A stretch of DNA of 21,880 nucleotides, taken from NCBI GenBank assembly GCA_001800515.1, contig MGVN01000235.1, positions 9,973 to 31,852 on the forward strand, read 5' to 3'. Of this stretch, positions 14,011-21,112 are shown piece after piece. The translations under genes and the position numbers were made by a program. The notes under the pieces are model-generated. The model had not been told where the DNA came from. It saw only the letters and a list, made by a program, of their open reading frames with translations, and searched no databases. The first letter of the stretch is position 1. The number at the start of each line of letters is the position of its first letter. This DNA comes from Elusimicrobia bacterium RIFOXYB2_FULL_49_7. Lineage in GTDB: Bacteria > Fibrobacterota > OXYB2-FULL-49-7.

Positions 14011-14722
14011 ACGATCTTGAATGAAGACGTTCTACGTTGGCGAAGAGACCGAGATCCGCCAAGAAACGGTTGAAATGTTCCGCCGGCGCCGGAAGCTCGG
14101 AATAAAGAAATTCCTTTCCAGTCACGTCAAATCCTGCTTTATTTAATCCGGTCTCCAGTCTGTTGCTGTGATAAAGCACAAAATCATTATAGACGAAATA
14201 GGCGGGTGCGCTGCTTTTAGCGTTTCGGAAGGTTGATAGCATAGTTTTTTGAAAAGGGGCCATCTCTTCATCCAAATCGCGGCAGTCGCAGTTTAAAGTT
14301 TCGAACAGAAACCAGCCACCCGGTTTCAGAAGTGCGGCGAGGGCGGCCAAATCGTCCGGCTTCATGCGGCGACACTGGAGCAGTCCGACGCAGAGCAATC
14401 CGTCAAAGGTCTCAGGTCGAAAAGGCAGGTGATCCAGGTCAGCGCAAACCCGGAGCGTAGGCGGGTCCGGCGGGACCTTTTGCAGGACATTAAAGGAATA
14501 ATCGGCCAGAACCGGAGAATCGAAGAAACGGGCATAGGGGCCCGGTCCGGCACCCAAGTCCAGTACACGTTGCCCTTTTTGATGCAGCTTTTTCAGCCGT
14601 TTGCCGATGGCATTAAACCGACGATGAAAACCCTGTTCCGTCCAATGGGAGATTTCATGCGGTGTATTGAAGGCAAGGGCCCGCTGCGAAAAGATGGCTT
14701 GCCATTTTTTTTCGAGATCCAC
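13964..14722 (-). CDS. Class I SAM-dependent methyltransferase
   Basis: The 252-residue protein has the Rossmann-type methyltransferase motifs: motif I VLDLGAGPGPYARF (53-66), an acidic end to the next strand region, FDGLLCVGLLQCRRM and the post-motif ALLKPGGWFLFETLNCD. The N-terminal WQAIFSQRALAFNTP helix and a C-terminal helical cap are unlike rRNA enzymes, and the substrate is unknown. The start codon is GTG (14722-14720) with no clear Shine-Dalgarno site, 12 bases after the mlaF stop; no upstream in-frame alternative exists. It is the last gene of the six-gene minus-strand unit, and its final 47 bases overlap the convergent DUF2079 gene. Confidence 0.9.
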   Translation of the reverse strand: MDLEKKWQAIFSQRALAFNTPHEISHWTEQGFHRRFNAIGKRLKKLHQKGQRVLDLGAGPGPYARFFDSPVLADYSFNVLQKVPPDPPTLRVCADLDHLPFRPETFDGLLCVGLLQCRRMKPDDLAALAALLKPGGWFLFETLNCDCRDLDEEMAPFQKTMLSTFRNAKSSAPAYFVYNDFVLYHSNRLETGLNKAGFDVTGKEFLYSELPAPAEHFNRFLADLGLFANVERLHSRSFILYGIKSRRPPHPP

Positions 14723-14734
14723 AGCGGAAAGAGG

Positions 14735-15541
14735 TTATTTAAGATCAGTCAGGCTGAATTTTTCCTGGAACTTGGAGCTTTCTTCCTCTGTGGCGATCTT
14801 GCCTTCGTACATCAGCTTGCGTTGGCCGCGGATGAATTGTTGTACGCGCGGATCCCGGCTCGCCTTAAGCTCATTGCTGGAGCCTGTGAAGATGACCGAC
14901 CCTTCATGCAGCATGGCGATACGGTTGGCGACTTTATAAGCGCTGACCATATCGTGGGTCACGACGATGGAGGTCACCTTGAGGTGCGATTGCATTTCAA
15001 GAATAAGATCATTAATGGTATCTGAAGTGATGGGATCCAATCCGGTGGTGGGTTCATCATAAAGGATATAAGCCGGATCCATGGCAATGACGCGCGCCAA
15101 CCCGACCCGTTTCTTCATGCCGCCCGAGAGTTCTGCGGGCATTTTATTTTCAATACCGCGCAATCCCACCATTTCAAGCCGTTCGGCCACAATTCGAGCG
15201 ATTTCTCCTTCGGTTTTGGTGGTGTGTTCGCGCAGTGCGAAAGCGATGTTTTCGCCCACGGTCATGGAATCGAACAAGGCCGCACCCTGGAAGAGCATGC
15301 CTAATTTTTTGCGGATACGGTAGAGATGGACCTGGTTCGGGGTACTAATCTCTTCGCCGTCTACCAGAACGCGTCCACCGTCGGGCTGGAGCAGTCCCAT
15401 GATGTGCTTTAGAATGACGCTTTTCCCCTGACCCGAGCGCCCGATCACCACCATGGTTTCGCCCTTTTCGACCATGAGGTTCACGTCACGAAGGACTTCC
15501 ATCTTCTTGAAGTGTTTTTTTAAGTGTTCGAGCTGAATCAT
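14735..15541 (-). CDS. mlaF: ABC transporter ATPase, MlaF type
   Basis: The 268-residue ATP-binding subunit of a Mla/Mkl-type phospholipid transporter works on the cytoplasmic side with the MlaE permease. Visible motifs are Walker A GRSGQGKS (34-41), the Q-loop FQGAALFDSMTVGENIAF, signature LSGGM (138-142, with the MKKR continuation typical of MlaF), Walker B YILYDEPTTGLDP (158-170) and the H-loop VVTHDM (His196). About 30 C-terminal residues after RVQQFI carry an extra charged tail (ATEEESSKFQEKF). AAGGA lies 6-10 bases upstream of the ATG. The mlaE stop is 16 bases upstream. No MCE-domain mlaD follows; the next gene is a methyltransferase. Confidence 0.95.
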   Translation of the reverse strand: MIQLEHLKKHFKKMEVLRDVNLMVEKGETMVVIGRSGQGKSVILKHIMGLLQPDGGRVLVDGEEISTPNQVHLYRIRKKLGMLFQGAALFDSMTVGENIAFALREHTTKTEGEIARIVAERLEMVGLRGIENKMPAELSGGMKKRVGLARVIAMDPAYILYDEPTTGLDPITSDTINDLILEMQSHLKVTSIVVTHDMVSAYKVANRIAMLHEGSVIFTGSSNELKASRDPRVQQFIRGQRKLMYEGKIATEEESSKFQEKFSLTDLK

Positions 15542-15557
15542 GCGTATCCTTCAAAGG

Positions 15558-16361
15558 TTAAAATATTACAGCAGCCACGATAAAGTCAAATATGAGAACC
15601 AGGACGCAGGAACTGACCACGGCTTTCATGGTGGCTTTGCCCACACCCTCGGCACCTCCTTCGGCCTCCATGCCTTGGTAACAGCCCATCAGCGTAATGA
15701 CCCCGCCGAAGACCGCTGCCTTAATGAGTCCGGCGAAAACGTCCCGTGGGTCGAAAAAAAGTTTCAGCCCGCTGAGAAAGAGGTTGCTTGAGACGTCCAA
15801 AAAGAAGATGGAGACCACCCATGCACCGAGAATGGCGATCAGATCCGCAAAGACCGTGAGACAGACCATCATGGCCATACCGGCCACAAAGCGTGGGAGA
15901 ACCAGGTAGCGGAGCGGATCCAGGGCAAGACATTCCAGGGCGTCTATCTGTTCATTGGTCTTCATGGTGCCCAGTTCCGCGGCAATGGAAGCGCCGATTC
16001 GGCCGGCCATGACCAGGGCGGTCAGCACCGGTGCCAACTCGATGACCACGGCTTTACAGACGGCGGTGCCGAGGTAGGTCATCGGTATGAGATTTGAAAA
16101 CTGGTAGGCGGCCTGTGAGGCGGCTACACCTCCCGTAAAGCAAGAGGTGATGATGACCAGCGGCAGGGAGGCGATACCGAGCGACATCATTTGTTCCAGA
16201 ATAAAGCGGGACTGCTGAAAGGAGCGGGGTAAACGGCGGAGGATATTGCCGGCCAGGTAATAAATCCGGCTGATATCGACGAAGGTGGAGACGAAACGAT
16301 CCAGCGCCGAATAAAGGGCGAGTGCGATCCGGATGAAAGGGTACATCAGTTTATCTAACAT
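15558..16361 (-). CDS. mlaE: MlaE-family ABC permease
   Basis: The 267-residue inner-membrane permease is the partner of MlaF. An N-terminal amphipathic region (about 1-45) precedes the five or six membrane segments. Family hallmarks are SLPLVIITSCFTGGVAASQA, ELAPVLTALVMAGRIGASIAAELGTMK (the conserved coupling region), EQIDALECLALDPLRYLVLPR and GGAEGVGKATMKAVVSS near the C-terminus. The MLA complex moves phospholipids between the inner membrane and a periplasmic MCE protein. The ATG is 3 bases after the dnaB stop; any ribosome site lies inside dnaB and is weak, implying coupling. Confidence in the family is very high; the direction of lipid transport is not deducible. Confidence 0.96.
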   Translation of the reverse strand: MLDKLMYPFIRIALALYSALDRFVSTFVDISRIYYLAGNILRRLPRSFQQSRFILEQMMSLGIASLPLVIITSCFTGGVAASQAAYQFSNLIPMTYLGTAVCKAVVIELAPVLTALVMAGRIGASIAAELGTMKTNEQIDALECLALDPLRYLVLPRFVAGMAMMVCLTVFADLIAILGAWVVSIFFLDVSSNLFLSGLKLFFDPRDVFAGLIKAAVFGGVITLMGCYQGMEAEGGAEGVGKATMKAVVSSCVLVLIFDFIVAAVIF

Positions 16362-16364
16362 GGC

Positions 16365-17702
16365 TTATAGGATGCTCTCTTCCGCACGCGGCGAATAGTT
16401 TTCAAAGGCAGCGTAATCCTTGACAAAAGTGGCGTTGACCGTGTCGATAGGGCCGTTGCGCTGCTTGCCGATGATGATCTCCGCCTTGCCGGGTTCGCCC
16501 TGTTCTTTGTCGTACACTTCTTCACGGTAAACGAACAGGACCACATCCGCATCCTGCTCGATGGCACCCGATTCACGCAGATCCGAGAGTTGCGGCCGTT
16601 TGTCTTCGCGACCTTCCGTGCGGCGCGCCAGCTGCGACAGAGCCATCACCGGAATATTCAGGTCTTTGGCCAAGGCTTTTAAGCTGCGACTGATATAGGC
16701 GATTTCCTGTTCGCGGGAATCGTGTCGTCGGCTGGGATGGATGAGCTGGAGATAATCGACGATGACGAAATCGAGGGTGCCCTGTGATTTGAGACGACGC
16801 GCTTTGGAACGGATTTCCAGGATGTTCAGGTCCGAAGAGTCATCAATGAAGATTTTCGCCTCATTGAGCGGGCCTGCGGCCAGGGCCAGCTTGGGGATAT
16901 CCTTGTGAGGCAGTCTGCCCAAGCGGAGTTGATGCATGTTCACCCGGGCTTGGGCGCAGAGCAGTCGTTGGACCAGCTGACTCTTAGACATTTCCAAGCT
17001 GAAAATGGCGACCGCTTTTGCCCCATGAATGCCCGCATAGGACGCCATGGAGAGGGCCAGTGCCGTTTTGCCCATGGAAGGGCGCCCGGCCAAAATGATG
17101 AGGTCGCTGTTCTGAAAGCCGCCGGTTTTTTCATCCAGGTCTTTAAAGCCGGAGGGAATACCCTGGAGCGTGCCCTTGGCATACCTTTCAATATCTTCAA
17201 AGGTGGTTGACAGAAGGGCGCTGATGGGCACAAGCCCGCTTCGAACGTGGCCTTGGGAAAGGCTGAAGATTTTGGCTTCGCTCTCATCGAGCAGCCCGTC
17301 TACATCATCCACTTCTTCGTAGCAGCGGTTGATGATGCTGGTGCTTGTATTGATGAGGTCGCGAAGCGACGCCTTCTCCTTGACTATATGGGCATGGTGC
17401 TCCACATTGGCGGGGGTCATCGCCTTTTCGACCAGCTCCATCAGATAAACCTCGCCGCCCACGGCTTCGAGCTTCTTGTTTTTGCGTAATTCGTTGGCGG
17501 TTAACGTCAGGTCGATAGGTTCGTTCCGCTCGAAAAGGGTCTGGAGTGCGTCGAAGATTTCATTATGCGCCTGGCGATAGAAGTCGCCCATCTTCAAGAG
17601 TTCAAAAACCGCAGGGGCGGCCGTGGGGTACTGAAGCATGGCGCCCAGTACCTTTTGTTCGACCTCCACGGCTTGGGGAGGGAGTCTGCTCAGGTCGGCC
17701 AT
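16365..17702 (-). CDS. dnaB: Replicative DNA helicase DnaB
   Basis: The 445-residue protein is a hexameric 5'-3' helicase of the replisome. The N-terminal domain (LPPQAVEVEQKVLGAML, 7-23) binds primase. A linker leads to the RecA-fold motor: GIPSGFKDLDEKTGGF (181-196), Walker A GRPSMGKT (206-213), SLEMS (motif 1a region), Walker B FVIVDYLQLI, SQLARRTEGREDKRPQLSDLRESGAIEQDADVV and KQRNGP near the C-terminus. The length is usual and there is no intein at the common DnaB insertion sites. AAGGAG precedes the ATG; the start overlaps the upstream stop (TAATG at 17700-17704). It is embedded in an operon with NAD(P)HX repair and lipid-transport genes. Confidence 0.98.
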   Translation of the reverse strand: MADLSRLPPQAVEVEQKVLGAMLQYPTAAPAVFELLKMGDFYRQAHNEIFDALQTLFERNEPIDLTLTANELRKNKKLEAVGGEVYLMELVEKAMTPANVEHHAHIVKEKASLRDLINTSTSIINRCYEEVDDVDGLLDESEAKIFSLSQGHVRSGLVPISALLSTTFEDIERYAKGTLQGIPSGFKDLDEKTGGFQNSDLIILAGRPSMGKTALALSMASYAGIHGAKAVAIFSLEMSKSQLVQRLLCAQARVNMHQLRLGRLPHKDIPKLALAAGPLNEAKIFIDDSSDLNILEIRSKARRLKSQGTLDFVIVDYLQLIHPSRRHDSREQEIAYISRSLKALAKDLNIPVMALSQLARRTEGREDKRPQLSDLRESGAIEQDADVVLFVYREEVYDKEQGEPGKAEIIIGKQRNGPIDTVNATFVKDYAAFENYSPRAEESIL

Positions 17703-19237
17703 TATCGTTCAATCTCCTTAAAAGCGTGAGGCAGATAGCGGATTAAATCCAGGGCGGACACTACATAGTCGGTTTGTTCGACAACGGCCGCATCGCCGGA
17801 CAGGCCGTGCAGAAAGACCCCGCTGATGGCCGCTCCCTCCAGATCTCCGGATTGGGCGAACAGACCGGCAATCAGTCCGGTCAGTACATCCCCTGCACCC
17901 GCTGTGGCCATACCGGGATTGCCGGTGGTATTGACACAGGCGTAGTCCGGCGAAAAGGCGATCAGAGTGGGGGCTCCCTTTAAGACCACTGCCACGGATA
18001 GTTTATTCTGCCAATTCAACAGGGTGTTGATTCGTGTCGGGCCCTGGCCCATCTCTTTTTCTCCGGTTAATCGCCGGAATTCCCCTTCATGCGGTGTGAT
18101 GACAACCGAGGATTTCGCTTTCTTCAGGAGCGCGGCTTTTCCCTCAAAAGCATTGATTCCATCTGCGTCAAGTATTACCGGAACCGGGGATTTTAAAACC
18201 AATTCCCGGACCATCTTAAAAACGTCCGGATGGCGGGAGAGGCCCGGGCCAATGGCCAGCACGTCATATTCCGCCAATGCGTTCAGCAGGGGTTGGGTAT
18301 GTGAAGCCGTGAATCGTCCTTTACCGGCATCGGGCAGGGGCAAGGTCATTTCTTCGGTCAATTTGATTTCGAAAATGGTGTTCAGGCTTTCCGGTGTTGC
18401 CAGTGTCACGATACCGGCCCCGCTTTTTAACGCCGCATGGGCGGTCAGAACGGCTGCGCCGGTCATGCCTTTGGAACCGGCTACGACTAATACGCGGCCG
18501 CAGCTTTTTTTATGCGCATCTTCGGCCCGTTTGGGGAGCCGGCCGGCGGCCAGGGTTCTGTCGATGACATGAAGGGGTCGGGAGAGACTGCGTAGCGGGT
18601 CCAGATTCAGCCCTATCTCCTGAACGCGCAGATCGCCCACATGGGTTCGGGCCGGAAAAAAGAAAAGACCCCGCTTGGGCAGTCCGAAGGTGACGGTGAG
18701 ATCGGCAAACAGAGCATCCGAATCGGCGGCACCTGTATCCGCATCCACACCGGTGGGCACATCCGCAGAGAGGACCGGAATCCCGGAAAGGTTGACGGCG
18801 CGGGTCAGTTTACGGATCGACTCGGTTAACGGCAAGGTGAAGCCGGTGCCGAACAGGGCGTCAAGGATGAGATCGAACTGATGCCAGGCGGGCAAGGGGG
18901 CTTGACGGCCGTCTAAGCAGGCCAGCGACGCCTTCCGGACCCGAGATAGGGCGGTACGGGTATCGTGTTGGAGCGTCTCTCCGCCAAGCGCCAGAAAACA
19001 GGTGACTTTTGCGCCCGCGTTCTTCAACCCAACAGCAGCCAACAAACCGTCGCCACCGTTATTACCCTTGCCGCACAGCACCAGGATGCGGGCGGGCCGT
19101 TTTAATTCAGCGGTCATTTCCAAGGCCGCTTCAACAAGCCCTTTTGCCGCTCTTTCCATGAGCGTCAGTCCCGGAGTGCCGCCTTCAATGGTGAGTCGGT
19201 CCAGAAGTCGGACGGTTTTGACATCAGGTGCGATCAT
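17702..19237 (-). CDS. nnr: Bifunctional NAD(P)H-hydrate epimerase / ADP-dependent dehydratase
   Basis: The 511-residue enzyme repairs damaged, hydrated NAD(P)H. The N-terminal YjeF_N epimerase (about 1-220) has GLTLMERAA, CGKGNNGGDG (55-64), DALFGTG (126-132) and SADVPTGVDADTG (157-169). The C-terminal ribokinase-like dehydratase (about 235-505) has GRVLVVAGSKGMTGAAVLTA (247-266), LAIGPGL (327-333), LDADGINAF (356-364), TPHEGEFRRLTG (381-392) and the catalytic GNPGMATAGAGDVLTG (439-454). The two activities are fused, as in E. coli. The ATG at 19237 has no Shine-Dalgarno sequence but gives a plausible N-terminus. It lies 14 bases after the SUMF1-fold gene and is coupled to dnaB. Confidence 0.96.
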   Translation of the reverse strand: MIAPDVKTVRLLDRLTIEGGTPGLTLMERAAKGLVEAALEMTAELKRPARILVLCGKGNNGGDGLLAAVGLKNAGAKVTCFLALGGETLQHDTRTALSRVRKASLACLDGRQAPLPAWHQFDLILDALFGTGFTLPLTESIRKLTRAVNLSGIPVLSADVPTGVDADTGAADSDALFADLTVTFGLPKRGLFFFPARTHVGDLRVQEIGLNLDPLRSLSRPLHVIDRTLAAGRLPKRAEDAHKKSCGRVLVVAGSKGMTGAAVLTAHAALKSGAGIVTLATPESLNTIFEIKLTEEMTLPLPDAGKGRFTASHTQPLLNALAEYDVLAIGPGLSRHPDVFKMVRELVLKSPVPVILDADGINAFEGKAALLKKAKSSVVITPHEGEFRRLTGEKEMGQGPTRINTLLNWQNKLSVAVVLKGAPTLIAFSPDYACVNTTGNPGMATAGAGDVLTGLIAGLFAQSGDLEGAAISGVFLHGLSGDAAVVEQTDYVVSALDLIRYLPHAFKEIER

Positions 19238-19251
19238 GTTATGGAAAATGA

Positions 19252-20316
19252 TTAATTATCTATGCTTTTACAGCAACGGAATCCGATGGCTTTAGCGCGG
19301 GTATCGGGATTGTTGCTGAAACGAAGAGTGCAGCGTGCTTCCTTTTCACTTGAAAACCAGCCGCCACCGCGAATGACTTTGTTTTGAATGTTCGCGTCCC
19401 AGTTGCTCCCGGTCCATTCGTTCAGGTTGCCGGACATATCGTAAACCAGGGCCTCGCCGTGGCAGTCCACGCGATCACCGATGCGTTCGGCCTTGGTGCC
19501 TTCCGTATTGCAGCGGTGGTCGTCATACTGATTGCCGTAGGGATACAGAAGATTGAATTTGCCGCGGCAGGCATGTTCCCATTCGAATTCCGTGCAGAGC
19601 CGTTTGCCTGCTTTGGCGCAGATTTGATTGGCCTCACGCCAGCTCTTTTCGGCTTCCGGCTCCTTGCCCGGGATGTTCGGATATTCATACTGGTCGATGC
19701 AGAAGGGATTGACCATGATCGTGCCCACGGGATTATTGTCATATTTGATGGAGGAACCCATCGTATAATTGGATTTCTCGAACTTAACCATTCCGGCAGG
19801 GCATTCCTTGTCCAGTTCCAGTTTACATTTTGAAAACTGATCCGCCAGGTCCGCCAGCATCAAAAAGACCACATCTTCAAAAGGGCAATTGCATTCCCGT
19901 TCGTAGCGGGCAAGGGCGGTGATACGTTTGACATCAAAGAGTTCTGCGGTGAGCTTGAAATTGTCGCCGATTTTCTCAATCTGAGGAACAATCAGATATT
20001 GAATATCCGACAGTTCAGCCAAACGATAGATATCGAGGTTTTCCACCGGCATACGGAGTGCTATGTCCATATCAAAGTCCGGATAGCGGTTTCGCAGGTC
20101 GAATCGGGCTGCCTTGACCAATTCGCCGGTGAGGTTTTCATCGAGCATTTTACATACGGCAATGGAAAGGGAGGTGCTTTTAAAGGGCAGGGAAACTGCC
20201 GGTTTTTTCTTGATTGCTTTATAACCCATATAGGACCGTTCCTGAGAATGGGTCAACGGAAGAAGTCCTAACAGGACAAAAAGGACGGGTAAAACTCGTT
20301 TTCGGGGTAACATCAT
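19252..20316 (-). CDS. Secreted SUMF1-fold protein with an N-terminal TolB/CsgG-like domain
   Basis: The 354-residue exported protein has a Sec signal peptide at residues 1-24 (MMLPRKRVLPVLFVLLGLLP, cleavage after LTHS). An alpha/beta domain (about 45-160; IQYLIVPQIEKIGDNFKLTAELFD) resembles the TolB-N/CsgG-type modules often joined to such proteins. The C-terminal formylglycine-generating-enzyme (SUMF1) fold spans about 172-350: PAGMVKFEKSNYTMGSS, CIDQYEYPN, KRLCTEFEWEHACRG, DMSGNLNEWTGS, VIRGGGWFS and IGFRCC. The copper-binding catalytic cysteine pair of true FGE (between RGG and the final RC) is absent, with SSEKEA in its place, so sulfatase activation is unlikely. Cysteines are numerous, fitting periplasmic disulfides. 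It leads the six-gene unit; no Shine-Dalgarno site is seen. Confidence 0.88.
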   Translation of the reverse strand: MMLPRKRVLPVLFVLLGLLPLTHSQERSYMGYKAIKKKPAVSLPFKSTSLSIAVCKMLDENLTGELVKAARFDLRNRYPDFDMDIALRMPVENLDIYRLAELSDIQYLIVPQIEKIGDNFKLTAELFDVKRITALARYERECNCPFEDVVFLMLADLADQFSKCKLELDKECPAGMVKFEKSNYTMGSSIKYDNNPVGTIMVNPFCIDQYEYPNIPGKEPEAEKSWREANQICAKAGKRLCTEFEWEHACRGKFNLLYPYGNQYDDHRCNTEGTKAERIGDRVDCHGEALVYDMSGNLNEWTGSNWDANIQNKVIRGGGWFSSEKEARCTLRFSNNPDTRAKAIGFRCCKSIDN

Positions 20317-20450
20317 AATTATGTAAGCAATTAATATAACTATTTACCAGTTATCAGGCACAATAGGAATAATTGGCCGAAGTAACAGGTAAATTATTGC
20401 CCTTTTTCTTTTTTTAAACCGGTTTTTATTTTAGAGAAAGCCTAATAGCT

Positions 20451-20472
20451 GCTATTTAAACAGTTAAATAGC
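20451..20472. repeat. Perfect 9+9 inverted repeat upstream of a sigma-54 promoter
   Basis: GCTATTTAA (20451-20459), a 4-base spacer and TTAAATAGC (20464-20472). It lies about 50-71 bases before the transcription start expected from the -24/-12 element, so it may bind an activator dimer. A second palindrome, AAACCGGTTT, lies at 20416-20425. Confidence 0.6.
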
Positions 20473-20495
20473 AATATCAATGACTTATTGTGTTT

Positions 20496-20511
20496 TGGCA
20501 TGTAAATTGCA
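20496..20511 (+). promoter_or_regulatory. Sigma-54 (RpoN) promoter for the small secreted protein
   Basis: TGGCATGTAAATTGCA matches the -24/-12 consensus at all but one core base. The invariant GG (20497-20498) and GC (20509-20510) are 10 bases apart. Transcription would begin near 20522, 25 bases before the ATG. Confidence 0.75.
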
Positions 20512-20546
20512 GTTGTTTTAAGTAGATTAAATACAGGAGGACAAAA

Positions 20547-20996
20547 ATGATAAGATTGCGCTACTCTATATTGATTAACTTGTTGCTTTTCTTACTGCAA
20601 CCCCTCTCTTCCGCACAAATGGAAAGTGCGGTTGCGTCCACGCCTAATATTGTACTCGGCAAGGTTTTCAACAAAGGACAAACCTATCTTTTACTCGAAA
20701 TTACCTGGCAGTTGAAGGGTGATTTAAAGACCAATGTAATTGAGTTAGCGTTGGATGAAAGCGTCGATAATCCTATACAATATAAAAACGGGGATCAAGT
20801 GCTGGTTTTTCTGTCCCGCAATCGGGTTCATCCTATGAGCGAAACGCCGCTGGTGGGGATGATGCCCTCCCGTTTTGATGAATTGGAAGGGCAATCCGCT
20901 TATATGAAAGTGTCTTCGGACAAGGATTATGCAACCTTAAGCGAGATTTATTCCAAAATTCATGACAAGGAGATGGCTGCGGTTTTCTCCTTCTGA
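20547..20996 (+). CDS. Small secreted protein of unknown function
   Basis: The 149-residue product has a clear Sec signal peptide (MIRLRYSILINLLLFLLQPL, cleavage near SSA, residue 23) and no lipobox, so it is probably periplasmic or secreted. The mature part is beta-rich (NIVLGKVFNKGQTYLLLEITW; NGDQVLVFLSRN), a strand pattern faintly like NTR/TIMP-type OB folds, followed by a helical C-terminus. There are no cysteines and no catalytic motif that I recognise. AGGAGG lies 7 bases upstream of the ATG. Expression is probably RpoN-dependent, from the promoter at 20496-20511. A terminator follows at 21021, so it is monocistronic and divergent from the SUMF1-fold operon. Confidence 0.85.
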   Translation: MIRLRYSILINLLLFLLQPLSSAQMESAVASTPNIVLGKVFNKGQTYLLLEITWQLKGDLKTNVIELALDESVDNPIQYKNGDQVLVFLSRNRVHPMSETPLVGMMPSRFDELEGQSAYMKVSSDKDYATLSEIYSKIHDKEMAAVFSF

Positions 20997-21020
20997 TTAC
21001 GTTTATAGTCCCTCCTGGAA

Positions 21021-21067
21021 AAGCCGGTCACTTCGCTTTCAAAAGCGGATGACCGGCTTCTGTTTTA
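21021..21067 (+). terminator. Intrinsic terminator after the small secreted protein gene
   Basis: AAGCCGGTCA (21021-21030) pairs with TGACCGGCTT (21050-21059). An inner CGCTTT/AAAGCG stem extends the hairpin, followed by CTGTTTTA. Confidence 0.8.
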
Positions 21068-21076
21068 TAACTGAAT

Positions 21077-21106
21077 TTGTGAAACCTATCAGGTAGAGTG
21101 TATATT
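21077..21106 (+). promoter_or_regulatory. Putative promoter of the YCF48-type gene
   Basis: TTGTGA (21077-21082), an 18-base spacer and TATATT (21101-21106). Transcription would start at or near the A of the ATG at 21113, suggesting a leaderless mRNA. Confidence 0.4.
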
Positions 21107-21112
21107 TTTATA

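Noticed and set aside
17967..18572. 201-codon plus-strand frame antisense to nnr
   Set aside because: It is a shadow of the dehydratase domain; Ser/Arg-rich with no motif and no start signal.
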